In this document: in pieces, positions 26,738 through 34,559 of the stretch
How positions within the stretch are numbered: the stretch's first letter is position 1
Layout: the number at the start of each line of letters is the position of its first letter
NCBI RefSeq assembly: GCF_014646815.1
Contig: NZ_BMNZ01000004.1
Span: forward strand, 150,437-214,436
DNA: 64,000 nucleotides
Direction: 5' to 3'
Origin: Terrabacter tumescens
Lineage (GTDB): Bacteria > Actinomycetota > Actinomycetes > Actinomycetales > Dermatophilaceae
Notes under the pieces: model-generated
Told to the model about the DNA's origin: nothing
Database searches by the model: none
Seen by the model: the letters and a program-made list of their open reading frames with translations, nothing else
Translations under genes and position numbers: made by a program

Positions 26738-27934
26738 GTGACCCTCGTCGACACGATGCCGGGCGGGCCGTTCGCGACCCGCCCGGTCCCGGGGCGTCCC
26801 GTCCCGGCTCACGCCCCGGCGCTCGCCCCCGCCCCGGCGCGCGCCGCGGGCCCGAGGGGCACGGCCGGGTCCCCGGACGCCCGCCATCCGGCCGTCCGCG
26901 CCCTGTGCGACCTCGGCCTGCTCGACCCCGAAGCCGGCGCGTCGGTGCAGGTGGAGAACCTCTCCCGCGCCCACCCGGTCTGGTCGGTCCTGATGCCCGA
27001 CGGTCGCCGGCTCGTCGTGAAGTCCAGCGCCGCCGAGCGCGGGCTGGACCTCGGGATCGAGTTCCTCGTCTACCGGCTCGGGGTGTGGTGCGACCCCGTG
27101 CGCCACGTCCTGCCGGACGCCCTCGTCGTCGACGAGGACCGGCACCTGCTCGTGCTCGCGGACGTCCGGGCGCCGTCCACGGCCGGCCCGCTCACCGGCC
27201 GGTCCACCGGAACGGGCGCGCCGACGGGGTCGCTCGCCGAGCAGGCGGGCTGGCCCGTCCTTGTCCATCCGACGTCCGTGGTCGGCCTGTCGACCTCGGC
27301 GCTCGCCGCCGCGACGCGGGCCCTCGGCGCGACCCTGGGCGCACTGCACCGGGGGACCATGGGCCTGCCGCTCCCGCCGGCGCGTCCACCGGTGGTCCTT
27401 GCGGCGCTGACGGCCGACTACCCGGCCACCGGGGCGGTCGCCGACCACATCGCCGTCCTCAAGGCAGACCCGCTGCTCAACGAGGCTGCCGGCACCGTCG
27501 CCGGCCCGGTCACCGGGTGCCTCGTCAACCACGACATGAAGTGGGACAACGTCGTGTCCTCCGGTGGTCGCACGGTCCTGCTCGACTGGGAGATGGCCGG
27601 ACTCGGCGACCCGGCGTGGGACCTCGGCTGCCTGCTCGCCGAGCACCTCGTACGACAGCCGGGAGAGACGCTGACCGTCGCGTCCGACGAGGCTGCGGTC
27701 GCGCTCCTGCGCGGCTACGCGCAGGGTGCCCGCCCCCGCGCGGAGATCGTCCCCGTCCTCGCGCGTCGGGCCGTGACCGTGGCCGGGCTGCGCATCGCCC
27801 AGCTCGGTCTCGAGGTCGTCGACTCCCTCGGCCCGCACCGGCCGACCGCCCCCGGCCGGCTCACCGAACGAGCCCGCTCCGTCCTCCTGTCGCTCGACTC
27901 CCTCACCGAGGAGGTGGCCCAGTGCCTGCACTGA
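26738..27934 (+). CDS. APH-like kinase of a class V-type lanthipeptide synthetase
   Basis: 398 residues, aminoglycoside phosphotransferase fold. RRLVVKSSAAE holds the ATP-anchoring Lys95, CLVNHDMKWDNVV is the Brenner loop (His265, Asp266, Asn271), and LLDWEMAGLGDPAWDLG carries the metal-binding Asp283. In class V lanthipeptide clusters such as lexapeptide, a stand-alone kinase of this family works with a HopA1-like protein to dehydrate Ser/Thr. Both that lyase and a LanC-like cyclase are encoded directly downstream. The GTG is 3 nt after the subtilase stop with AGGG upstream; an ATG at 26756 is an alternative. The first 45 residues are Pro/Ala-rich. An unrelated small-molecule kinase role is less likely given the context. 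Confidence 0.88.
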   Translation: MTLVDTMPGGPFATRPVPGRPVPAHAPALAPAPARAAGPRGTAGSPDARHPAVRALCDLGLLDPEAGASVQVENLSRAHPVWSVLMPDGRRLVVKSSAAERGLDLGIEFLVYRLGVWCDPVRHVLPDALVVDEDRHLLVLADVRAPSTAGPLTGRSTGTGAPTGSLAEQAGWPVLVHPTSVVGLSTSALAAATRALGATLGALHRGTMGLPLPPARPPVVLAALTADYPATGAVADHIAVLKADPLLNEAAGTVAGPVTGCLVNHDMKWDNVVSSGGRTVLLDWEMAGLGDPAWDLGCLLAEHLVRQPGETLTVASDEAAVALLRGYAQGARPRAEIVPVLARRAVTVAGLRIAQLGLEVVDSLGPHRPTAPGRLTERARSVLLSLDSLTEEVAQCLH

Positions 27935-28923
27935 CCCGCACCCGCCCACCCGTGACGCCCGCCCCGGCCGCGGCCGACGACCCCACCACGCGGTCCCTGG
28001 CCGCGCTCGGTCACGCCGTGCGACTCGTCGGGTCCGACCCGTGGGCGGCCGCGCAGGCCGCGGCGTCGTCGGGCGACGTGCGCATCGACCACCCGGTGGC
28101 CGAGTGGCTCTACCCCCGCTGGTGGTGCGGGTCGGACGAGGTCTCCGTCTCCCTCGGCAGCGACCCGCTCATCGGCGCGCTCCTCGAGGCGTCCCGCCGT
28201 TCGGTGGCGCCGGTCGAGACCGCGCACCTCGTCCTGGCCAGCGACGCGGCCCACGTCGTCGCGGCCTGCACGCAGGGGCCGTCGCGAGGCTCGGTCGTGC
28301 GCCGCGCCGCCGACGCCGTCGTCGGCTCCTCGAGGCCGGGTATGCCGGCTCGCCCGGGTGATCTCGTCGACGTCCTCGCCGGGGTGGGTGAGGTCGACCC
28401 CGAGGGCGCGTGGTGGTGGGCCCACACGGGCGAGCAGCCGATCTCCTCGGTCGAGCTCGACCGCTGGTACGTCAATGTGGACGCCGGTGCTGCACCCCGG
28501 GTGGTGGCCGCCACGGTGCGTCTGGCCGTCTCGACGCGGGTCCCGCTCTCGCTCAAGTGCCCGGCCCGGGCGGGCGGGTTCGCGCGGCGCGACGCGCTCG
28601 TCGTCTACGTCCCGAGGCCGGACTCCGCGCGTCTTGCCGCTGCGCTTCCCGGCTGGATCGAGGAGATCTCGGGTGCCCTGACGGCGGACGAACCCCCGCT
28701 GACGCGACGCCTGCACCCGGGGGTGGGGCTGGCGCAGGACCCGGGCGGCGGGATCAGCTACGGCCAGCTGCGGTGCGCCCAGGTGGCGTCGGCCGTGGCT
28801 CGCGTCCTCGGCGAGGCACGCGGGGACGTGACCGAGGCCGAACGCCTCGCTGCCGGCGACGGTGTGGCCGTGCTCGCAGGCGTCGGCATCCACGCCCACC
28901 GGCCCGAGGAGGTGGCGGCATGA
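27922..28923 (+). CDS. T3SS effector HopA1-like protein (putative phospho-Ser/Thr lyase)
   Basis: 333 residues. Family landmarks are HPVAEWLYPRWWCG (residues 57-70), DRWYVNVDAGAAPRVVAATVRL (180-201), VPLSLKCP (207-214), RRDALVVYVPRPDS (222-235) and RRLHPGVGLAQDPGGGISYGQLRC (262-285). These match the HopA1 domain, whose relatives in OspF/class III-V lanthipeptide systems eliminate phosphate from pSer/pThr to give dehydroamino acids. GAGGAGG 7 nt before the GTG fixes the start, which overlaps the kinase gene by 13 nt. The next gene overlaps its stop by 4 nt. In this setting it should act on substrate phosphorylated by the upstream kinase (inference). Confidence 0.87.
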   Translation: MPALTRTRPPVTPAPAAADDPTTRSLAALGHAVRLVGSDPWAAAQAAASSGDVRIDHPVAEWLYPRWWCGSDEVSVSLGSDPLIGALLEASRRSVAPVETAHLVLASDAAHVVAACTQGPSRGSVVRRAADAVVGSSRPGMPARPGDLVDVLAGVGEVDPEGAWWWAHTGEQPISSVELDRWYVNVDAGAAPRVVAATVRLAVSTRVPLSLKCPARAGGFARRDALVVYVPRPDSARLAAALPGWIEEISGALTADEPPLTRRLHPGVGLAQDPGGGISYGQLRCAQVASAVARVLGEARGDVTEAERLAAGDGVAVLAGVGIHAHRPEEVAA

Positions 28924-30308
28924 CGACCACGTCCGCCCTGTCCAGGACCGGGGCTGCGAGGAGCGGGGAGGACTCCGAGTTCGCAAGCGCGGCAAAGTCG
29001 CTCGTGACCCGCCTCGTCTCGCTCGCCCGCCTCGACGCGTGGGGTGCGCCGGTGTGGAGCGGCGACGACATCGACCCGCGCTCGGCGCCCGACCTCAGCT
29101 CCCCGCCGATGCTCGTCCACGGACCGCTCGACGACGGGCTCCTCACCGGCAGGGCCGGCATCGCCCTGGTCCTCTCGGCGGCCTCGCGCCTGCCGGGGGC
29201 CTCGGCGGAGTGGGCGCCTCTCGCGGTGCGCACGGCTGAGGCAGCGGTGCGGCGTGCCGCGTCCGACCTCGGTCCGCACGGGCAGCCGGGTGGCGAGATC
29301 GGCTGGGACAGTGGAGCCCTCGGGATCTCGCGCGCAGCGACGGTCGTTGCCGCCGCACACGGATCGGCTGAGCTGGCCGAGAGGTCGCGTCACCTCGGAG
29401 GGCTCGCGGTGCGGCGGGTCGTCGACCACCCCGAGGGGCTGCCCCCGTACGCCGACCTGATGGGCGGCCTCGCCGGCATCCTCGCCGGTGTCATCTCCGT
29501 CTCCCTCTCGCCGTCGGACGAGAGCGCCCGGGCAGATTCCATCGCTCTGCTCGTCGACCGGATCGGTGCGCTCTCCCTGGCCGGGCCCATCGGTCGGCTG
29601 TGGCCCATGGCCGGCTCCGACCACGGGGTCGTCGGGCTCGCCCACGGCGGCAGCGGCATCGCCCTCGCACTGACCGCAGCCGCCCAGCGCCTCGGCGGGT
29701 CCGAGTGGCCGCCGAGTGGGCCGGGCACGCCGGCGCAGGCCGCGTCGCTCGCCTCCGCCGCCGTGCTCTGGGAGGACTCCCTCCACGACGCGGGGGCCGG
29801 GGGCTGGCCGGACCTCCGACTGCCCGAACCCGTCCCCGGGCTCGCCTGGTGCCACGGTGCGCCCGGTGTCGGGGTGTCCGCCGCCCTGCGTCACCCGCTC
29901 GTGGCGGGTTCCGGTGCGGGGGCCCGGGACGCGGCGGCCGCGCACGTGGCCTTCGTGCGGGCGCGGGCCGCCAGCGCCGCCCACCGACCTGTGGGCCTGC
30001 GCCCCTTCGACGGGTCGCTCTGCCACGGCCTGGCCGGCGTCGTCGAGATGCACCTGCTGGCGGCCGGGGCCTGGCCGGCGGCTGCGCGCGAGCACGTGGC
30101 CGAGGCCCGGGCGGTCGCAACCCGCCTCACGCGGGCGGGACGGCCCGGGCGCCCGACGTGGCAGTGCGGCATACGCAGCGGTGGGCGCAGCCCCAACGTC
30201 CTCGTCGGCATCGGCGGCGTCGCCCTGACGCTCGCCCGGTGCCACGACCTGTCGGTCGCGCCGTCGGCCGCCGACCCCTTTCTCGGGGCCCTCGCGCCGA
30301 GGGGCTAG
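28920..30308 (+). CDS. LanC-like lanthionine cyclase
   Basis: 462 residues of the LanC alpha,alpha-barrel. The zinc ligands are all present: Cys311 in AWCHGAPGVG and Cys368-His369 in SLCHGLAG, matching NisC Cys284/Cys330/His331. GLAHGGSGIA (His242) corresponds to the catalytic His region, and SPNVLVGIGGVALTLAR is the last barrel repeat. LanC enzymes add Cys thiols to dehydrated Ser/Thr to form (methyl)lanthionine rings. The ATG overlaps the HopA1-like gene by 4 nt. Its TAG stop shares the palindrome CTAG with the stop of the convergent small gene. With intact ligands it should be active. Confidence 0.92.
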   Translation: MTTTSALSRTGAARSGEDSEFASAAKSLVTRLVSLARLDAWGAPVWSGDDIDPRSAPDLSSPPMLVHGPLDDGLLTGRAGIALVLSAASRLPGASAEWAPLAVRTAEAAVRRAASDLGPHGQPGGEIGWDSGALGISRAATVVAAAHGSAELAERSRHLGGLAVRRVVDHPEGLPPYADLMGGLAGILAGVISVSLSPSDESARADSIALLVDRIGALSLAGPIGRLWPMAGSDHGVVGLAHGGSGIALALTAAAQRLGGSEWPPSGPGTPAQAASLASAAVLWEDSLHDAGAGGWPDLRLPEPVPGLAWCHGAPGVGVSAALRHPLVAGSGAGARDAAAAHVAFVRARAASAAHRPVGLRPFDGSLCHGLAGVVEMHLLAAGAWPAAAREHVAEARAVATRLTRAGRPGRPTWQCGIRSGGRSPNVLVGIGGVALTLARCHDLSVAPSAADPFLGALAPRG

Positions 30309-30628
30309 GAGGTCGAGCTCCAGCCCGCGGAGGGCGCGGTTGAGTCGCCCGGGCCCCGGTCCGCGGGCTCTGACTCGGACTGGGACTGGGACTGGGGCTC
30401 GGACTGGGTGTAGCGCAACGCGTCCACCTCGGCGACCGACACCCCGTCGACCGACTGGGCGTCGCGCACGAAGGACTCGACCGCGTCGTCGTCGACCTCG
30501 GCGACCGCGACGTCGGGCAGCTCCGGCGCGGGCGCGTGCACCGTGGAAGGCCCGAGGGCACGCAGGGCGCGGACGACCTCCTCGGGGTCGGACTCGCCGG
30601 ACAGGGTCACGAGCACACGGGTCGCCAT
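30305..30628 (-). CDS. Small subtilase-propeptide (I9)-like protein with Ser-rich tail
   Basis: 107 residues, no signal peptide and no Cys. Residues 4-74 fit the beta-alpha-beta-beta-alpha-beta pattern of peptidase inhibitor I9 / subtilisin propeptides: RVLVTLSG, DPEEVVRALRALG, VAVAEVDDDAVESFVRDAQS and GVSVAEVDALRY. The rest is a hydrophilic tail (QSQSQSESEPADRG, then APSAGWSSTS). It converges on the LanC-like gene, and the two stop codons overlap in CTAG. The upstream minus-strand sequence GACAAT lies 6 nt before the ATG (leaderless). I infer a trans-acting inhibitor or chaperone for the cluster's subtilase. The Ser-rich tail could also be modified, but without Cys no ring could form within it. 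Confidence 0.72.
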   Translation of the reverse strand: MATRVLVTLSGESDPEEVVRALRALGPSTVHAPAPELPDVAVAEVDDDAVESFVRDAQSVDGVSVAEVDALRYTQSEPQSQSQSESEPADRGPGDSTAPSAGWSSTS

Positions 30629-30706
30629 CTCGTCATTGTCGGCCCCTCGCGCACGGCGTCACAACGCCTCGAGCGACGCGGCGTCCAGCTCCCTGCCCCG
30701 GCTCGA

Positions 30707-30890
30707 CTTCTTCGCCCGGGCGGACGTCGTGAATCGCGAGGCTGGTTCCGACCACCATTTCTCCGCCGGGGCGGGTTGTCGGGGTGTGGGTGCTGGTTCC
30801 GACCACCATTTCTCCGCCGGGGCGGGTTGTCGGGGTGCGGGTGCTGGTTCCGACCACCATTTCTCCGCCGGGGCGGAGCTGCCGCGGTCA
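30707..30890. repeat. 51-bp-period palindrome array, four copies with nearly identical spacers
   Basis: TTTCTCCGCC-type cores start at 30707 (diverged), 30758, 30809 and 30860, spaced exactly 51 bp. The last three units, from 30741, share almost all 51 bases including GGTTCCGACCACCA, so they arose by recent tandem duplication. The core is the same as in the arrays at 22.9 and 24.2 kb on the far side of the subtilase cluster. The array runs into the end of the deaminase gene. Confidence 0.85.
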
Positions 30891-31385
30891 GGCCGGGGAG
30901 GTGGGGTGCAGGTGGGCGAAGCGGCGGTGGAGGTCGCGGACCTCCTCCTCGAGCTGGGGCGCCGGTCCGTCGACGACGGCCCCGGGGACCACGTCGAGGA
31001 TCGAGAGCGGTGCCACCGGTGACGGCGGCGCACCCCACGCGGACCGCCACGCGCCCAGCTGGGCCGAGCTCACGGCATACACGATCCGTCCGAGGCCGAC
31101 CCAGGCGTGCGCGGCCGAGCACATCGGACAGTGCTCGCCCGAGGTGTAGACCGTCGCGGCCGCGCGCTCGTCCGGGCCGAGGTGGGCGCCGGCCCAGCGG
31201 GCGATCGCGAACTCCGGGTGCTGAGTCGCCTCGAGCGCGACGACGTGGTTGTGGTCCTCGAAGAGCACCTCGCCGTCGCTCGACACGAGCACCGAACCGA
31301 AGGGCTCGTCGCCGCGCTCGAGCGCGAGCCGGGCGAGCTCCACGGCGTGGCGGAGGTGGCCGAGGTCGGTGCCGTCGATGCTCAC
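30888..31385 (-). CDS. Nucleoside/cytosine deaminase family protein
   Basis: 165 residues of the cytidine deaminase-like fold. Zinc and catalytic residues are in EATQHPEFAIARW (His and the proton-shuttling Glu near residue 58) and SGEHCPMCSAA (two Cys near 87-90). The layout resembles guanine deaminase and tRNA-adenosine deaminase relatives, but tRNA-specific features are absent, so a free base or nucleoside is the likely substrate. The GTG overlaps the stop of the methyltransferase gene by 4 nt. The C-terminal end abuts a repeat array. Confidence 0.88.
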   Translation of the reverse strand: MSIDGTDLGHLRHAVELARLALERGDEPFGSVLVSSDGEVLFEDHNHVVALEATQHPEFAIARWAGAHLGPDERAAATVYTSGEHCPMCSAAHAWVGLGRIVYAVSSAQLGAWRSAWGAPPSPVAPLSILDVVPGAVVDGPAPQLEEEVRDLHRRFAHLHPTSPA

Positions 31386-32134
31386 GCCACCCTCCCGGTG
31401 ACGAGGGCGAAGGTGACGAACGCGCCACCGTCGGCCTCGAGCATGCCCTGGACGGGCGAGGTCGGCTGGCCCTTGAGCTCCATGACGGCGCGCTCCCAGA
31501 GCAGCCAGTTCGCGCACGCGTCCCCCTGGGTGCGGGCCGTCACCACCTGGAACGCCCGGCTGAACTCCCACTGGCTGCGCAGCCACTCGGCCGTGTGCCA
31601 CGCCGCCGACTCCGCGCCGACGACGCGGTCGATGTGCTCCGGGATCTCGCCGAGCTCGCGCACCTCGGTGGTCAGGGCGGGGGTGGCCACGCCCAGCTGG
31701 CCGCCGGGCTTGAGGAACGTGGCGAGGTAGGGCGGGTAGTGGTCGCCGGTACCGAAGTACTCCCAGGCGTCGATGCTGACGATCGCGTCGAATGACCCTC
31801 GGCCGAAGGGGAGCGCGTGTGCGTCGACCCGCATCGGCAGGACTCGGTCGTCGACGCCCTCCTTGCGGAAGACGCCTGCCGCGGCGGTCGGGTCGACCCA
31901 CAGGTCGGCGGCGATGACGTGCACGCCGTACTCCTTGGCGAGGAAGACCGACGTCGCGCCGAGGCCGGAGCCCAGGTCGAGCACGCGCATGCCGGGCTGC
32001 AGGTCGAGGTCGGCGGCGAGGTCCTCGAGCAGCCACAGCGGGTGCGGTCCCATGTCGAGGTCGACTAGCCACCGGGCGTCGTACTTCGAGGACCGGGGGA
32101 AGGCGTCGCGGGTCAGATGGTCGAGGGCGGGCAT
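31382..32134 (-). CDS. Class I SAM-dependent methyltransferase
   Basis: 250 residues. Motif I is RVLDLGSGLGATSVFLAKEYG near residue 50, motif II acid in VIAADLW, motif IV FDAIVSIDAWEYFG near 115 and LKPGGQLGVATPAL near 143. It resembles sarcosine/dimethylglycine or phosphoethanolamine methyltransferases in the WEYFGTGD segment, but the substrate is not predictable. It is co-transcribed with the deaminase gene (4-nt overlap) and follows the hydroxy-acid oxidase gene by 70 nt on the same strand. Confidence 0.86.
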   Translation of the reverse strand: MPALDHLTRDAFPRSSKYDARWLVDLDMGPHPLWLLEDLAADLDLQPGMRVLDLGSGLGATSVFLAKEYGVHVIAADLWVDPTAAAGVFRKEGVDDRVLPMRVDAHALPFGRGSFDAIVSIDAWEYFGTGDHYPPYLATFLKPGGQLGVATPALTTEVRELGEIPEHIDRVVGAESAAWHTAEWLRSQWEFSRAFQVVTARTQGDACANWLLWERAVMELKGQPTSPVQGMLEADGGAFVTFALVTGRVA

Positions 32135-32204
32135 GTGACGATCCTCCGGGACGCACCCCCCGCGCGTCGACCCGGTTCCACGCGACGAGAAGCGCCCCCG
32201 ACGG

Positions 32205-33521
32205 TCAGGGGGCGGGGGAGTCGAGGGCCGGTCGCCGGACGAGCCGGTCGGGCGTGAGGTCGGCCAGCGACGTGCACCCGGTCAGGGCGAGGAGCAGGTC
32301 GAGCTCGGCACGGAGGTTGCGCAGCACCTCGGACACCCCGTCGGCGCCGGCGAGGGCGAGCCCGTAGACGTGCGGACGACCGACCCCGACGGCGCTCGCA
32401 CCCAGGGCGAGGGCGACGAAAACGTCTGCGCCGCAACGGATCCCGCTGTCGAAGATGATCGGCGCCGCCGACCCGGCGCCGCGGACGGCCGCGACGACGC
32501 CGGGCAGGGCGTCCAGCGCGGCGACCGACCGGTCGACCTGGCGACCACCGTGGTTCGAGACGTAGACGCCGTCGACGCCGGCATCGACGGCTCGCCGTGC
32601 GTCGTCGGGGTGCAGGATGCCCTTGAGCACGATGGGCAGGCTCGTCATCTCCCGCAGCCTCGGCAGGTCGTCCCAGGTGAGCGACGGTCGGCTGAAGACG
32701 TCGAGGAACGTCTCGACGGCCGCCCTCGGCTCGGGCGCCGGGAGGTTGCGCCGGGTGTCGCCGGGGTGGTTGCGGCTCATCGACAGCAGCGTCGCCACGG
32801 CGGCCGGCGTCGGCCGCGGACGCGCAGCGGCAGGTCCGGCTGCCGCCCGCGCCACCCGCTCGCGAACGAGCCGCTGGAACACGGGGTCGGAGGTGTACTG
32901 GGCGATCCCCTCGCCGCGCGCGAACGGCAGGTGCCCGAGGTCGAGGTCGCGCGGACGCCAGCCGAGGTATGCCGTGTCGAGGGTGACGACGAGGGCCTCG
33001 CTCGCGCACGCCTCGGCTCTCGAGACGAGGCTCTCGACGAGGTCGTCGTCAATGCTCCAGTAGAGCTGGTACCAGTGGCCCGAGCCGCCCAGCTCGCGCG
33101 CGACGTCCTCCATCGGCACGGAGGCTTGGGTGCTGATGATCTGGGTGACCCGCTGCTCGCGGGCGCCGCGCGCGACGGCGAGGTCGGCGCCGTCGTCGGC
33201 CATCGACAGCACCCCGATCGGTGCGACGAGCAGGGGACTGTCGTGCCGGCGCCCGAACAGCTCGACGGACGTGTCGCGCTCGGTCGTGTCGACGAGCATC
33301 CGTGGCACGACCTGCCACCGGTCGAAGGCCGCGACGTTGGCGCCGGCGCTCACCTCGGAGCCGGCCGAGCCTGCGACATAGGCGAATCCGCGCCTCGACA
33401 TGACCTTGCGCGCTGCGGCCTCGAGCTGGGTCGCGTCGGTGGGCACCTCAGGCCGGTGGCCGAACGCGCCGGCCCGGTAGATGGCGGACTGGACGGTCCT
33501 GCCGAACGACTCCAGCGGCAT
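32205..33521 (-). CDS. FMN-dependent alpha-hydroxy acid oxidase (lactate 2-monooxygenase-like)
   Basis: 438 residues. The TIM barrel has RGFAYVAGSAGSE at the start, APIGVLSM, and the catalytic site VSNHGGRQVD with the active-site His and Arg; SLPIVLKGI supplies the FMN-stabilising Lys. A long loop 4 insertion (RNHPGDTRRNLPAPEPR region) is like that of lactate 2-monooxygenase. It oxidises an L-2-hydroxy acid such as lactate; the product depends on how long pyruvate is held, which sequence does not reveal. AGGAG lies about 5 nt before the ATG. The start codon lies in a GTATGCC heptamer. Confidence 0.88.
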   Translation of the reverse strand: MPLESFGRTVQSAIYRAGAFGHRPEVPTDATQLEAAARKVMSRRGFAYVAGSAGSEVSAGANVAAFDRWQVVPRMLVDTTERDTSVELFGRRHDSPLLVAPIGVLSMADDGADLAVARGAREQRVTQIISTQASVPMEDVARELGGSGHWYQLYWSIDDDLVESLVSRAEACASEALVVTLDTAYLGWRPRDLDLGHLPFARGEGIAQYTSDPVFQRLVRERVARAAAGPAAARPRPTPAAVATLLSMSRNHPGDTRRNLPAPEPRAAVETFLDVFSRPSLTWDDLPRLREMTSLPIVLKGILHPDDARRAVDAGVDGVYVSNHGGRQVDRSVAALDALPGVVAAVRGAGSAAPIIFDSGIRCGADVFVALALGASAVGVGRPHVYGLALAGADGVSEVLRNLRAELDLLLALTGCTSLADLTPDRLVRRPALDSPAP

Positions 33522-33598
33522 ACGTGCTCCTTGTGGCCGGCCCGGGCGCGCCGTCGCGGACCGGGTGCCGCCCATCCTGCTACGGACGGCCCCGCCGA

Positions 33599-34423
33599 TC
33601 ACCACCGGACCGAGATGGTCTCGCGCCACCAGCGCTCGAGCTCGTCCACCGGACCGTCGACGCCCTCGACGCCCTCGACGCCCTCGGCGCCGCGGCTCCA
33701 CAGCCGGAGGTAGAGGTCGACGGGTGAGCCGGTCAGGGTGTGGTCGGCGCCGGCCGCCTCGGGGGAGTCCGGCCGCACGCGTGTCGTCGTGATCGGGCGC
33801 CCGGTCGCGAGGTCGACGAGCCACGCCACGTCCGCGCCGTCCGGACGCACGAGCATCCGGGTCGGCGCGCCGGGCGAGCCACCATGTCGCCGGCGCGTGA
33901 CGAAGCCGACGAGCAGCTCGTCGATCCCGTCCAGCGCGACTGCGGGCCTGATCCAGGTCTCGTCGGCGCGGGCCGGGCGGCCGAGACGGGCGCCCAGCGT
34001 GTCGACGGCGTGGATCGTCGTCTCGTGGCACTGGCGTCGGGTCCAGAAGAGCTTGGGCGCCGGAGCCTCCTTCAGGAAGACGAACGCGTCGAGGTCGTCG
34101 GGGGCGTCGACGACGGCCTGGAGCAGCGCCGTCGCCCCGTCGTCGAACCAGCCCAACGGGTCGGCCGACTCTCGGCCCTCGAGCTCGAGCGGCTCGGGCG
34201 GGTCGATCGGCTCGCCGCGCAGGTGGCTGGTCGCCCACCGGTGGACCATGCCCATGTGGGCGACGAGGTCGAGCACCGTCCAGTCCGGACACGTCGGGAC
34301 GGGCGCGTCGAGCCCGGCCGCCACGGCGTTGGCGCGCAGCACCGTCGCCGCGGCGCCGAGCGCCTCGCCGAGCTCGTCGAGCGTGAGGCCGAGCGGGGCC
34401 GGGGCCGGCGTGGGTGGGTGCAT
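33599..34423 (-). CDS. Maleylpyruvate isomerase family (mycothiol-dependent-type) protein
   Basis: 274 residues. The N-terminal DinB-like four-helix bundle has the TIGR03083 pattern: VPTCPDWTVLDLVAHMGMVHRWA near residues 42-64, with the first metal His, and RRQCHETTIHAVDT near 128-141 with the remaining His/Glu ligands. A C-terminal MDMPI-type domain follows. The family includes mycothiol-dependent isomerases and S-transferases, fitting an actinobacterium. The last residues contain a short tandem EGV repeat (GAEGVEGVEGVDG). CACACT lies 7 nt before the ATG on the minus strand, suggesting a leaderless start. Confidence 0.86.
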   Translation of the reverse strand: MHPPTPAPAPLGLTLDELGEALGAAATVLRANAVAAGLDAPVPTCPDWTVLDLVAHMGMVHRWATSHLRGEPIDPPEPLELEGRESADPLGWFDDGATALLQAVVDAPDDLDAFVFLKEAPAPKLFWTRRQCHETTIHAVDTLGARLGRPARADETWIRPAVALDGIDELLVGFVTRRRHGGSPGAPTRMLVRPDGADVAWLVDLATGRPITTTRVRPDSPEAAGADHTLTGSPVDLYLRLWSRGAEGVEGVEGVDGPVDELERWWRETISVRW

Positions 34424-34559
34424 GGCTCCGAGTGTGCCGCCTGTCCCGCCCCGAGGAGCGGCCGGCCGGCACCGCGGCGGTAGATTTGCCGGGCGGGACG
34501 GTGACCACCGTCCGCCGCCGTCACCCGAGCGACATCCCCCGCACCACCCGGAGGCACCC

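Noticed and set aside
26738-27934. Aminoglycoside-resistance kinase
   Set aside because: The fold fits, but tight coupling to HopA1-like and LanC-like genes points to peptide or protein modification.
30633-30860. 75-residue repetitive minus-strand frame (VVGTSTRTPTTRPGGE units)
   Set aside because: Product of the 51-bp tandem repeat; no family match and no start signal.
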